The notes beneath the pieces were generated by a model that was given only the letters and a program-made list of their open reading frames with translations, searched no databases and was not told the origin of the DNA. DNA of 64,000 nt from the NCBI GenBank assembly GCA_019925095.2, contig CM034409.1:8244501-8308500 (forward strand), read 5' to 3'. Positions 10,354 through 21,279 of the stretch are shown here, in pieces; the stretch's first letter is position 1; every line of letters starts with the position of its first letter. Both the position numbers and the translations under genes were made by a program. Source of the DNA: Dendrolimus kikuchii (lineage: Eukaryota > Arthropoda > Insecta > Lepidoptera > Lasiocampidae).

Positions 10354-10699
10354 AATGTTTAAGTTATTGTTTAGCCTACCCCCACCTTGTTCATTTTAAA
10401 TATTTAATTTTAATTTCTGTTTATGATTATTACTCATATTAACTCTATGTGAGCTTAATCTTATTTACCACCGCTTCGCAACGACAAGCCACATGCCTTA
10501 AGGAGTAAAAACACTTCTGTATCATGGCCAGCTCAAATAACTTTACGTAATATTTTAAGGGGGGGGGGGTCAAAGGTAAAATAAGAAGGAGAAAGTATTC
10601 AATCAAGTTGGAGTGTGGAAAGAAACTCACATAGAAAGAGCTCACAGCGTCGTGAGATCTGGAGACAGAGCACACGCTAGTATCGTTGTATAAAGTGGA

Positions 10700-11345
10700 A
10701 ATTAACTCGTAATGAGTAAATATTATGCCAAAATTACCTGCGAAATTGTGCTAATATATTAGAGCCCTTTGAAGCTAATAACGTCTGCAGCAATCAATCC
10801 TAGATAACCGAAGCGTTCTCAGAATTCTACTGTACTGTCCTAAACTTGAACGCTTCTTTTAATGACATTTGTTTACTTTTTTCAAATTCGAACTTTAAAC
10901 TATTGCTGTTAAAGTTGAGATTAGTCTGAGAGAAACGCAGTCATTACTCCAAGCGGTACGAAAGAGAATCGTAAAGTAGCCCGGGGTAATTTGCGCTGAA
11001 TCTTATAAAGTCGGCCCGTGAAATGGCGTTTTGCAGAAGCGGTGACCAGTACTTAAAGAATAAGTCGTAAATACAGATTGCTGCGGACAAATTAGAACGC
11101 TAATTTTATTGCATTAAGGTAATAAATCGGGTGGCGCGGGTGTTATGTTTTATGGTTTTATAATGGAGCGGTTTAACGGTAGCTGTTAAACATAGGTGGC
11201 TGAGTTTTAAGGGCTTTTGGCTTTGGTCTTTAGGGATGCGAAATTCCATAGTGACTTTAGTAAAAAAAACAAAGAATATAGAATATATGGAAGGTTTACT
11301 TTGAAATTACTGGATTTATATGGATGAAATTTGACAGGAACATAT
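10700..11345. other. No recognised feature
   Basis: Mixed-composition, apparently single-copy intron sequence. No coding frame with splice signals was found. Confidence 0.4.
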
Positions 11346-11349
11346 CTTA

Positions 11350-11850
11350 TACTAGTATATAAAGCTGAAGAGTTTGTTTTCTTGAACGCGCTAATCTCAG
11401 GAAGTATTGGTCTGATTTGAAAAATTCTTTCAGTGTTAGATAGCCCATTTATCGAGGAAGGCTATTGGTTATATATTATGACGCTAAGACCAAACTTAGT
11501 GGTTAAACGTGGTTCGGGCATGTGGAAAGAATGCATGATGAAAGAATGACTAAACAGATATATAATGCAAAAGTGGATGGATGCAGAAGTCATGGAAGGC
11601 CACGACACATTCCATGATCAAATTGATCGTGCACTAGCAGAAGGTGATGTCAGGAGCCTTAAGAACAGACGAGCTTGCATGACAAGAGCTATGAATGTCA
11701 AAGAAGCAAGTAAGATATGTAAGAATAAGCCTGAATGGCGCTCTGTTGTTAGTGCCTACCCCGCAAGGGAACTGGCGTGAAGTTATGTATGTATGTATGT
11801 AAGACCAAACTTTTTTTTTAACTATTCCACGCGGACGAAGTTGCAGGCAG
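11350..11850 (+). mobile_element. Helitron interrupted by a LINE fragment
   Basis: The left part has atactagtatataaagctga then agagtttgtttt, aacgcgctaatctcagga, ttctttcagtgttagatagc and gacgctaagaccaaac. The right part, after the insert, has ccacgcggacgaagttgc and a degraded agctatt end. The intact collinear copy is 46826-47291. Confidence 0.65.
11498..11799 (+). mobile_element. 5'-truncated LINE fragment with (ATGT)n tail, nested in a Helitron
   Basis: This is the longest of the ATGT-tailed fragments. FGHVERMHDERMTKQIYNAK is readable upstream of a frame ending RSVVSAYPARELA and stop, followed by atgtatgtatgt. The 13-bp sequence taagaccaaactt is present on both sides (11485-11497 and 11800-11812). 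It belongs to the host Helitron, so it is a target-site duplication. Confidence 0.85.
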
Positions 11851-11879
11851 AAGCTATTATTCTATATAGCACTACACAG

Positions 11880-12780
11880 TAGAGTAGTGAAAGCGAGAAA
11901 GACTAAAAATTAGGGCAAGGTCACATACACATTAGTGCCGTGAGGTGTCCTAGGGACATCCCTCTTTGTCAACTTGTATCAGGGCATCATGGCAGATCAT
12001 ACCTATGGTTACTCTCCTGTGGCGCCTTATTACGATGAAGAGAGATGCTGGAAGGTTTATTTAGTAGGTAGTCTAGCGCTCTGTGCTTGCAACTACTTCC
12101 GTGTATATATCGCCGGCCGTCGGGAGTCCCACATACTCATTAGTGACCTCAGGATCCGAGCGTACATGTAAAAGCATTTCCCTAGCGTTAATATATATAT
12201 TTTTTACTTGAATTCATAAGTACATAGTATTATCAGACATGTTTTCTATAGGAGTAGGCTGAGATGATTGATGTCCACTTGCTACGATTTTAACATACAT
12301 ATTTTGCTTCATTCATTAATCTCTTCATACATAAATTAAAATATTTTTAGTGTAATTATACATGTGAGTATCGTTAGTCAGTTTTTAATGAGTCTTAAAT
12401 GTTTTTTAAAGATTTTTCATTCAGCTTGTATAAGTAGGAAAACATTAGCTTTCAACTTCCTATCTATGTGTCCTCTCCACATCCTTATTTCTAAAATCTG
12501 GGAAAAAATAATTTTTAATACTCAATGGATTGAACATAAATCCAATGAATATTTATAGTTTTTAAGATAGTATTGTGAACTTTTTTGTTTTTTTAATGGA
12601 CGCTAATTAACTATATTTACCAGCTACGGACTGTATTCTTACCCTTATTTCTTTAAGTTTATTTATTTCGATAAGAAATTGTCTTTTAAAATTTGAAATA
12701 ATTCGCACGGCAAAAAACATGCTAGGTTTTGTGGTAAAATAATCTAAAAGTTTTACGAGTTCTTTATGCGACTTGAATTT
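11880..12780. other. Unassigned intron sequence
   Basis: A plus frame at 11974-12171 (MYQGIMADHTYGYSPVAPYY onward) is open for 65 codons, but it has no acceptor or donor fitting its frame and no recognisable domain. The remainder is AT-rich with nothing assigned. Confidence 0.3.
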
Positions 12781-12784
12781 ATAC

Positions 12785-12870
12785 ACCTAATAGCTCAGTG
12801 TACATCATATTAGAATATGGTTGCCAAGTCCACACTACAAAGTCCATATTAATAATATCGAAAGAGTCCC
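12785..12870 (+). pseudogene. Jockey/CR1-type reverse transcriptase remnant
   Basis: The plus strand reads YIILEYGCQVHTTKS.., matching the LINE thumb-region motif of the form (S/P)ILEYGCQVW. Only about 28 codons survive. Confidence 0.4.
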
Positions 12871-12999
12871 AAACGCATCATCATTACCACCTGTTAACGG
12901 TGAAGGAATATATTGTGAGGAAACAGGCACTTCGCGATAGCCGATGTATCAAATCCACTAATCCGCCATATGGCCGGTTCCTATATCTTTTTTTATTGC

Positions 13000-13365
13000 C
13001 TTTGGCAGGCAAAGAAGTAGACGATCCACTTGATGGAAAGTGGTTACCGTCATTTGGACGTTTGCAACACCAGGTGCTTTGCCAACACATTCCTGGCGTC
13101 TAAGGAATTTTATAACGCCCTTCTTAAACGACACCATGTCAGAGCGTAGAGGGAAAACCTCGGCGGAAAGTTCCCTCTAGATCATTGTGGTACGCAGAAC
13201 AAACATTCTAGAGAACCGTTGCGTAGTTGAGCTCAAGGAAATGAGGGTGAACATTCCCTCGATGGCGAGCAGTGCGGTTGTAAAAAAGAGACCTTGTCAC
13301 CAAATCAAACAGTTCTTCATAACACTCCCCGTTGTACAGACGATAGAATACGCAGAGAGACGCAT
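13000..13365 (-). pseudogene. CR1/jockey-like LINE C-terminus and 3' end
   Basis: The minus strand reads ASLCVFYRLYNGECYEELFD, then HPHFLELNYATV. After a frameshift it reads RFSRMFVLRTT and FPLRSDMVSFKKGVIKFL, ending in a GVANVQMTVTTFHQVDRLL tail. This is the widespread lepidopteran LINE C-terminal block. The final tail is the nucleotide motif also carried by SINE-A, making this a candidate LINE partner. The element is broken and 5' truncated. Confidence 0.7.
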
Positions 13366-13680
13366 TTATCCGTGCAGGAACGGAGAAAGAATCCAAATTC
13401 CTGCGGCTGGGCCGCCTGTCCTATTAGGCGACAAACCACAAAACCCATAGCCAGGTCGTAGGGTATTTGCCCGTCTGAATGACTACAGTCTAAAGTATGC
13501 CGCCATAACCACTTTGAGTTGTGTTCCGGAATTAGTGGCCAGGTTCCAGTATCCCTTAAGTGAGCAGCAGCGCATTTGTAGCACGGTTGGTGTTGGAAAC
13601 GTCCATAGATGATGGTAACCGCTTACCATCAGTAGGGTCGTCCGGCTGTCTCCTGCTCTCATGCAATAGAAAAAAGTTAA
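13366..13680 (+). mobile_element. SINE-A copy, near full length
   Basis: Head tatccgtgcaggaacggaga, stem region, ttgagttgtgttccggaatt, tggtaaccgcttaccatcag, ctcatgcaatagaaaaaag A-rich end. It lies head to head with the minus-strand LINE end at 13000-13365. Confidence 0.75.
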
Positions 13681-14405
13681 AAAAAGTATCTTCGAAGGCT
13701 AAGCGATTCTAACCTATAAATATCTTACTCACCGTTAATTTGCCTTACTATAGCTTAAAATTTAACATAAGTTCCATACAGGTAATATCGATGTTCAAAT
13801 ATGGGTAAGGCAAGTGAATGAATAGTAAGATATTAAGCAACCGTGGTGAGCATACTGTCCTTTTCTCTATAAATGGGATGTTCAAACCCAGCAGTGTACA
13901 TTTCTGGGTTATTATTGTTACAGGCGACGATAACACCGTTCAATCAAGGGATAAATGAATGCACAGCAATAGCAACAGCCCTGATTAAGAATTCACCAGT
14001 ACCTGTGGCACAGGCAATCACATCTTGTGTCTGACCAAGTTTAATGATGGACTAACGGGAGTTATTTTATAGCGGGCCACGACCCTGATTGAAGATCGCT
14101 TAAACAGTGCATTGTCTCATAAAGAGGTTTATTGGAATTTTGTAAGGTTTGAAGCATAGTCCATTTGCAGTTACATTAGAGTCAACCTATTTTATTCGCT
14201 TTAACCCATTACTTGGTGGACTTTTTTAGAAAATGAGTCAAACAATAAAAAAAATTATAAACTTGACTTTTCACTTGACGTCTTCATTATATCTCGCATG
14301 AAACGTAACCAGTGGCAAAATGCCATGAGGGTAGCTAAAAGTTCACGTCTTAACAGTTGAGACGTTGACATTCAAATATCGAAAGTAGACACTCGATTTA
14401 TTGAC
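13681..14405. other. Mostly unassigned; tRNA-SINE tail piece at 13830-13925
   Basis: 13830-13925 has ctgtccttttctctataaat..gggatgttcaaacccagcag then tg, matching the tail of the tRNA-derived SINE at 23155-23440. The flanking bases show no feature I can name. Confidence 0.4.
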
Positions 14406-14409
14406 GGCT

Positions 14410-15170
14410 TCTGTGTTTATCTGTTAGTGTCGCTTCTTCTTTTCATCGATTTTGAAATCACAACGACTCTAAAGAAGTTTCACTTTAAAAATATCTTGAG
14501 GGATGCTGCGGAAACAAAATACAATTAGGTATCTGATTTTATAATAAACTTCAAAGAATGATCTTTAAGATTTGAATCACGACGTATACAGAATGCCACC
14601 GGAGTTCGGGTTGCTATACATCCTAAATTTCCGGGAAATATATGGCAATATTTGGCGATATTTTAGCAAAAGTTTTTTGAATTCAAACTTTTTTTAAATC
14701 TTTGTGATTTGATACTCGATGAAACGACACTAAAAGGGGTTAAACACATCAATCAATAGAATTAAGCCTTCAAGAGAATGAGATACGAGTTTTACATTGT
14801 GCAGCACAAATTACAGAGTCAATATGACCAATGATTAATCAAAGGGAAAATTTGGACCGAAATAAAACTGATAATAATATTTAATAAATCCAAAATCAAA
14901 TAAAATTACCGCGCTTAAAACCGTTAAAATGTAGTTTTATTATGTATACAAGTCGCGAAAACTTAAGAAAATTTTATGATAATAATATTATTCAGACGAA
15001 AACAGTGAAAAATTGAAAGTGATACTGAAAGAGTTTATTTTGAATTATAATACGTTGACGGATGTAGGCTAAAGGAATTATATTTCTATTAATAAAAGTT
15101 AGAGAAGAATTATCTGTGAGTATATTCGCTGAAGTTTCACTTCTACTGCGTGTGAACTACACATACATTT
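14410..15170. mobile_element. MITE-like element fragments with an F4 insertion
   Basis: 14410-14495 (plus) is the tail end: agtgtcgcttcttct.., gactctaaagaagtttcact. 14690-15170 (minus) is a nearly complete short-subfamily copy, from aaatctttgtgatttgatac to ctgaagtttcacttctactg and gtgtgaactacacatac. Within it, 14885-14990 carries the reversed F4 start (taccgcgcttaaaaccgtta, then tgtatacaagtcgcgaaaac). Confidence 0.55.
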
Positions 15171-15279
15171 TTTTATATTTTTTTATTTTTATTGCTTCAA
15201 GAGACTTGTAAAGAAGTACTATTAGACTGCATAAAATATAACGTTATTATTATCTGTTGTATGTGTATATGTACTACTA

Positions 15280-15720
15280 GCTGATGCCCGCGACTTCCTC
15301 CGCGTAATTTTGTTTTTATTGCAGGAGATGAGCAGACAGCCAGACGGCCCACTTGATGGAAAGCGGTTACCATCGCCTATGGACATTTGCAACAGCATAG
15401 TTGCTACAAATGCGCTGCTGCTCTCTTAAGGGAAACTGGAACCTGGTCACTAATGCCGGAACACAACTCAAGGTTGTTATGGTGACATACTTTAGACCAG
15501 GGGTGGTAGCCATCCAGTCGGGCAAATGCCCTACCACCTGGCAAAATAATTTAAGTTTTTTTACCTATCCCACGGGAACTCTTTAATTTTCGGGATCAAA
15601 AGTATCCTATATGTTGACCAGGGATATAAGCTACCACCATACGAAATTTCTTTTAAATCGGTTCCGTCGTTTCGGAAATTAGCCCGTACAAACAGACAAA
15701 CAGACAAACAAAAAATATGA
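15280..15720 (-). mobile_element. Helitron-like element split by SINE-A
   Basis: The minus-strand 3' end at 15280 is acgcggaggaagtcgcgggc then atcagctagt. The body resumes after the SINE at 15547-15720: tcccacgggaactctttaat, gggatataagctaccacc, and a repeated gacaaacagacaaac stretch. Similar body pieces occur at 24215-24345 and 47540-47695. Confidence 0.55.
15308..15545 (-). mobile_element. SINE-A copy nested in a Helitron-like element
   Basis: The minus strand runs ccaggtggtagggcatttgc, ggctaccacccctggtctaa, ttgagttgtgttccggcatt, ggtaaccgctttccatcaag, ctcctgcaataaaaac. The head is missing, as in the 6063 copy. Confidence 0.75.
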
Positions 15721-15724
15721 AAAA

Positions 15725-16925
15725 AATCTAAATTAGTTCTATTTCATTTCTTACATCCCCCTGACTTGGTTTTTAACAGATTTTTTTCATTGTACAGAAA
15801 TTCGACCTCTACAGTTTTATTATATGTATAGATGTACGCATATATTATTGTAGACAAATGTTTTTTAATATAATGCATTTTTTTAATAATATCTTGTCCA
15901 TCTAAAAGTTGCCTGGATGAGGAGTTGCCCATTATCTTACCCTATAGTATTTAAGATATTAAAGTGTGGGCATATTTTTTTTTTTTACGTTTGTGTGTGC
16001 AACATTTGTGTCTATGGTAACATTTCTATTCAAAATCAATTACTTCAAATATACGATTTATTCTGTGGTGTTTTATCTTTTTAATCTGGTAAACCTACCC
16101 AGAGCTCAGTTTTACAATCTCCAAGCCATAAACTGCGTTGAATATATTTTTTTTATCCCACCATCGATACGTGCGGTGCATATAGCGCAAAAGTTATAAC
16201 GCATTTTATTACTTGCGACTCATTTTACAACGCCGCCAATTGGTATGAAGTTAGCGCGAACAGAAGCAATTTCAAATGTGTTTTATTATTTGTGTTGTTG
16301 TATTTATAACTGACCCAGAAACAGTTTAATCTGTGGAATAGCTAATCTGTCCCCCCACTTTCTTCCAGCCTGTATTTTTATGGAATCATGAAGGATAACA
16401 ATGTTCTGTGCAACTGCACATTTTAGCAAATAAAACTTTATTTGCTAAAATGTGTTTAATATTGGTTAAAAATACAAAATTTAAACACAAAATACTTAAC
16501 TAAATTTAAATATATTGCGGCCATTGTTTTACTAAAAAAGAGAAATCCGCTTGCGAACATCTCACTGTGTGGGCATCACAATGAGGGCGTGTGGAGAGTC
16601 GTCGGTCTGTTCCCGGAATATCCACTAAAACAGTCGCCTATAGACAAGGCCGTGGGAAATAGCTAACGCCTGCTGCGTGTGTGTCCTCGCAGGTGACGGC
16701 CAAGACGGCTTCTTCCATTGTGACTACAGGGCGTAAAGCATCCTGCGGTGACAGAATAGACAGAGTACGGAACATCTCCGGAGGTCATCCGGGTCAACCT
16801 AACGTAGGAGTGTTCATTTGCGCACTGGGGGATGGGGGTGGGAGGTGGTATGTATGGTCGCTAGTCCTAATCTTAAACATTTCAATCTCACTACAACATT
16901 GGGCAGTAGTATTGTATTGTTACGA
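15725..16925. other. Unassigned; GC-richer block at 16560-16860
   Basis: 15725-16560 is AT-rich with nothing recognised. 16560-16860 is GC-richer and contains a good acceptor-like tract (tgtgtgtcctcgcag ending 16692). It is followed by 36 open codons (VTAKTASSIVTTGRKASCGD, then RIDRVRNISGGHPGQPN) before a gtagga. It could be an exon or transposon debris, and I recognise no family. Confidence 0.3.
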
Positions 16926-16929
16926 GTTA

Positions 16930-17995
16930 CAGGACTCGTATTAAAATGCCGTTGGAATTACTGTACAAACTATACAAATACGTATAATACAGGTACAAAT
17001 ATAACTGAACTCAATCAGTTTAAACGTAATTCCCGATTCAATAAGCTGCGCAAAGTCCGTCACTATTAGTTTATTAGAGATAAAACTAAGGACTCAACTA
17101 GTTGAATCCGCAGAGCTTCATTTAAGTACGGCCTTATTTTATATAAAATTTTGAGCTTATAAAAGCAGTTTTTTACACAGTTAGCTATATACTTTTCATA
17201 TCTTAGGTCACAATCTACAATTAAGCCTAGATTACGTGCCTCATAGACCCTTTCTATTGGTTTATCTAACAGTATAACACTTTGTGAAGGATTAAGACCG
17301 GCAAGTTGATGCTTACTACCAAAACCAATGTATTTTGTTTTTGCTGGATTTAAAACTAATGAATATTGTTTTTGGACCAAACAGCAACTCACGAAAGATC
17401 TTCATTAAACTTGATTATGGCTTCATCTATTTCTGATGGCTTAAAAGAAATATATATTTGGGTATCGTCGGCGTAAAAATGATACTTAGAATGGTTTATA
17501 TGCATTGCTATATCAGTCGAATATAATATAAACAATATGGGGCCCAAGATAGACCCTTGAGGTACTCCGCTTTTGACACATAACTTCTCAGACACCTTGA
17601 CCGAGCCATTACTATGATTGAGTTTCACATACTGGTAACGATTAGTTAAATAACTGTGGAACCATTGTAATGCTTTCGAGTCAAATCCATAGTAACTAAG
17701 TTTAGACAAAAGTAAATCAGTGGTAATACAATCAAATGCGCGAGAAAAATCAAGCAAAATTAATATTGTACATAATCCTTTATCTTGGACACAAAGTATA
17801 TTATCTGTGACATCCAAGAGTGCAGTCGCTGTTCCACGACCCTTTCTGAAACCTGACTGTAACACTGGGTGTACATCATTCTTTTTAAGGAATTCCGTTA
17901 GCTGCCTGCAGACAATCTTCTCTATAATTTTAGATAGACACGGTAATATACTTATGGGTCGTAGATTATCGAATGTACACACGTCTTGTCTCGTT
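16930..17995 (-). pseudogene. L2/Daphne-like LINE reverse transcriptase, broken
   Basis: The minus strand encodes most of an RT palm: NLRPISILPCLSKIIEKI, SGFRKGRGTATALLDV, ILILLDFSRAFD (catalytic Asp), SGVPQGSILGP and the FYADDTQIYISF active site. At 17391-17389 a TGA replaces what was probably CGA. A one-base shift near 17360 then restores homology in another frame (QYSLVLNPAKTKYIGFGS, RNLGLIVDCDLRYEKYI). It becomes unreadable below about 16930. The endonuclease and 5' part are absent. Motif style resembles vertebrate L2 and arthropod Daphne-type elements more than R1 or RTE. It cannot be functional as it stands. Confidence 0.85.
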
Positions 17996-17999
17996 AGTG

Positions 18000-18600
18000 G
18001 TTATCGCTTGACTGCCGATTTCTCCACTGGGCCATTGCTTTATACTGCACCGATATAATATGGATGCCCGCCCGCGTAGATCGAATTTCTTAGAAACTGT
18101 GCGACATACCTGTCTAATGACTGCCATAAAATATTACAATACACAATGGACTGTTTTTCTAATTACAAATTTTAAACACAAAGTAAACAAAAGAAGACAG
18201 TCATAAATAGTTTCAATGTTATTAGCTCAAACAGGTACAGGTATGCAGGTGGCCCAAAATGTAACAATATATAGGGAGCTGTATAACCCACGAGACAGTA
18301 GGGTATGTGGCCCTTGCTAAAATTTACTGGTACAATATTGGGGTTTGTATGGGAGAGATATGACTTAGATCCTTGCACTAGAAAAGCCTTCTCCTGGCTC
18401 AGGTTACACACAGGAAGAGTAAAACACAGTAACACTTCTTACAAGTATCTTAAGTAAGATTATATAAGAATTAAAGAATTTATTCAAAACCATTATTATA
18501 AGTGTACTTTAACAATGTGGTATCGCAAACAACTGCTGTAGTATAATAAATACTGTGTTGCAGTTGTTAGCGCATAATTCCAGACAACTCCTTTGTTATC
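18000..18600. other. No recognised feature
   Basis: Intron sequence. The minus-strand 87-codon frame at 18172-18435 has no signal peptide, splice or family evidence that I would trust. Confidence 0.35.
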
Positions 18601-18793
18601 TGTACTAATATTATAAAGAGGTAAATTTTGTGACGTTGTAGGGGAGTAATCTCTGAATCTACTAAACCGATTTTAAAAATTCTTATATTGTTGGAAAACC
18701 ACGTTAACAGGGAGTGTCATAGGCTATATAACATGAAGCTATATACCATGAGAGCGGGACAAAGCGCGGGTGAAACCACGCCTAGCCGCTGGT
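18600..18793 (+). mobile_element. Short Helitron
   Basis: Starts tctgtactaatattataaag then aggtaaattttgtgacgt, has aaaccgattttaaaaattct, and ends cgcgggtgaaaccacgcctag. This is the TCTATACTAATATTATAAAG / ...CTAG design common in Lepidoptera. The end is mutated. Confidence 0.6.
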
Positions 18794-18854
18794 ACATTAT
18801 AAAAACAAAATCATCTTAAAGTTTATACATTTGGAAATTACTTCGTGTTAATAT

Positions 18855-18925
18855 TTGTAATGTATGTGGAAATGTATAGGTGTGTGAATGTGTGTATATG
18901 TATATGGTGTGTATGTATGTGATGT
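18855..18925 (+). repeat. Imperfect (TG)/(GTAT) simple repeat
   Basis: Alternating purine-pyrimidine run rich in gtgtg and gtatgt units. Confidence 0.7.
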
Positions 18926-19574
18926 GATAAAGTTCTTGATACGGTCAGTAATCGCAATAAGTCCAAATATAATAATATTAAGATAAGGCGTGGTGTGTTT
19001 GTTCGTCAAACGTTGGCACGAAATATGTCCAAAATGGTTGTATTTACCTTACAGTGTAGCAGCCGTCGCGTCACAGCGATGTTCTGCCTACTTTAAGCTA
19101 GGCAAGGACTAAACAATATAGCTTATATAAACTTACTAGTTTTCCAAAGAAACAATTTCATAAGGGTTCTGTTGAGTCCAAAACGTCTACGGAACCCTAA
19201 AAAGCATAATTCATATACCTATGACTTTTCACTTCTGGCCTCTGAAGAACATCAATGCCAGATTTTATCGCTTTAGTCGTGAAAAGACATAAAACAAACA
19301 GACAGATTTACTATCGTATTCAGAATATTAATGTAGATAAAAACTTTACGAAAATTCTAAAATATTTTCCAAAAATGTAGTCAAAATTTTCCGGTATATG
19401 AAAATCTCACAACAATAAAATTAAAGCTAAGTTATACCTACTTTTGAGATAGACTTATGACGTCATAAGTTTGTACAAGTAAAAGGAGTCCAATAGTGTA
19501 TGAATTATAATTGACAAAAACAGTAATAAAAATGTATTACTATCCCTTTGTAAATAATATTTGAATTTATTGTA

Positions 19575-19790
19575 ACTTTTTTTATGTTTGCTTGTAGGCA
19601 AACTGGCAAACGAATCCACTTGATGGCAAGTGGTTACCATCGCCCATGGACATTTGCAATACTAAGGAAGGCGATGCGTTGCGTACCTCGTTAAGACTTT
19701 AAATATCTGTTTACGCCTGTTTTGAAGAGCCCATATTTTAGCGCTCTGGAAAAACCGTAGGAGGGAGATCATTCCATAGTTTGCTGACGT
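19575..19790 (-). repeat. LINE/SINE 3' tail, older family
   Basis: The minus strand ends ..ccatgggcgatggtaacca then cttgccatcaagtggattcg and a T/A-rich end at 19575. Upstream lies the usual 'cactatggaatgatctccct..' segment with a gagcgctaaaatat piece. This is the classical lepidopteran tail motif, diverged from SINE-A. Confidence 0.6.
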
Positions 19791-20225
19791 GTCATCTACT
19801 TGTGTTTTGGTTGGAGTTTGCGCGGCTTGGTCACATACTTGTCGCTGCGAGCGACAGCGACGAAAACAAAAGAATTAAGTATATGAAGCGTGCCAGGGCT
19901 CGTCGCACTCAGCGGCAAAGCGGGATCTGTGCCAAATTAATCGCGACAGCGATGAGCAACGCACGAGGTGATGGAAGCAAATGTAACAGCGACAAAGATA
20001 ACGGCCTAAATACGTCAATCTTTGCTGCTGCTATAGATAATACACAATATATAAAAGCTGCCTCTATTGCTACTAGGGACTATGTGGCATTCACATTGCT
20101 CTATAGCGCAGCTCGTCGCTAGACCCAAGTTCGTGGCCAGGCGGTAATAATGTAAGAAAATTTAAAGGTCTTTGTTACCAGACCATAAAATGTAAAAAAA
20201 AACGAGTGACAATATTAATGACATC
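19791..20225. other. Unexplained GC-richer block
   Basis: A plus frame (19781-20122) is open for 113 codons and Arg/Ala-rich (YMKRARARRTQRQSGICAKL). The sequence starts near tgtcgctgcgagcgac and ends near cgcagctcgtcgct, which are partly complementary, so it may be an eroded TIR element. No domain is recognised. It lies just upstream of the exon at 20271. Confidence 0.3.
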
Positions 20226-20270
20226 TAAATAAAATTGTTTAAATTAAAAGCAATAAATATTATATTACAG

Positions 20271-20373
20271 GAAATGGACAGATGCAGATGTGAAGATTAT
20301 TCAGAGGCAGTGAAGAAGTTAAAATTTTACACCATTGGGACGAAAAGGCCTGACATCATTGATAATTATGATA
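20271..20373 (+). CDS. Candidate coding exon of a gene nested in the Poxn intron (penultimate exon)
   Basis: A 103-nt exon is bounded by atattatattacag (AG at 20269-20270) and a GTAAGA donor (20374-20379). Read from its first base it gives 34 codons without a stop: EMDRCRCEDYSEAVKKLK, FYTIGTKRPDIIDNYD. One extra base (A) is left over. That base plus the first two of the downstream exon at 22361 (GG) makes an Arg codon and keeps the frame. Composition and lack of repeat matches argue for a real host exon. I do not recognise the protein. Upstream exons were not found: they may lie to the left on the plus strand. Confidence 0.6.
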
Positions 20374-20609
20374 GTAAGATCAATTATATTAAGATTTTAA
20401 TACACACCTATGGGTTTGCTTTAGATAAGTTAAATTTTATCTTCAGTAATATTTGCGTAAATTATTATAGTAGGTGCTGTAAATCCTGGTTTATGTGAAT
20501 ATTGTACGCCATGTAATAATATTCCTTACCGTGCAGAAGTTTGCAACGCTAACGCTTTCCATTAAGTGAGCCGACTGCCTGATTGCCAGCTACGCAACAA
20601 CAAAAAGTT

Positions 20610-20940
20610 CTGTGTGTGAGCAGTTCACACGCAGTAGAAATGAAACGGAGTGTGACAAGGGGTGGGAGGGATTCTAAATTTCGTGAAGTTACATTTCATA
20701 TATATCGTTATAATATATTTAAGCTTTAAAACACGAAATTTAAAGTATCAATGAAAACCTTCAAAACATTTCCAACTCTATCTGTATGATTATAGTCTTT
20801 AGATTATTAAATATAATGTATTCTATCTCATTCTCTCGCAGGCTTAGTCCTACAAATTTATGTATTTATCTCTATTTAATGTCGCTTTTTCGTTTCATCG
20901 TGCTTTAAATCACAATGATTCTAAAGAAGTTTCTAGCTAG
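20610..20940 (+). mobile_element. MITE-like element, 'GTGACAAGGGGTGGGAGGGA' subfamily
   Basis: Head tgtgtgagcagttcacacgc then agtagaaatgaaac, gtgacaaggggtgggaggga, ttccaactctatctgtatga, aggcttagtcctacaaattt, cgctttttcgtttcatcgtg, gattctaaagaagtttc. It lies in the intron between the two nested-gene exons. Confidence 0.75.
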
Positions 20941-21067
20941 CTAGATATATACCTATCTTACTATCCATTCATTTGTTTCACTACTGGATATAATTTAACA
21001 TAATCTCAATTTATGTCAGATTCCTATGTCTTACCGGGCGTTCATTTGCCTTATTATCGGTTAAAAT

Positions 21068-21264
21068 TTGAGGCCGGTTTCAGTCACGCTTATACCGGAG
21101 CGGGTGATAAGCGACGTGGGCCACGAGCTAACTGTTGCCTTGTACCGTTTCATGTTGAAAACTGCCGCGCTTACCACCCGCGCTGATTACAATTCAAACG
21201 TGGTTGGTGGGCGCTCCCCAACCGCGCACTGTGCGGCAAAACAACGTTTGCCGGGTCAGCTAGT
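21068..21264 (+). mobile_element. Helitron 3' fragment
   Basis: Ends aacgtttgccgggtcagcta then gt, the same 3' terminus as the elements at 7575 and 21280. The 5' end is not defined. It is nearly abutted by the next Helitron. Confidence 0.5.
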
Positions 21265-21279
21265 ATTAGTGTATATCTA

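Larger units (their letters stand above)
9598..10690 (+). repeat. Repeat F4 copy split by a TIR element
   Basis: The left part 9598-9737 (ttttcgcgactagtacac, acgttttaacggttttaagc, gatgtcaagtgtcaatgagt, aatgttt) continues after 10354 (aatgttt, then tgtttagcctacccccacct, then ttaccaccgcttcgcaacga). In intact copies (for example 37131-37190) these two parts are contiguous, so 9738-10353 is an insertion. Confidence 0.65.
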
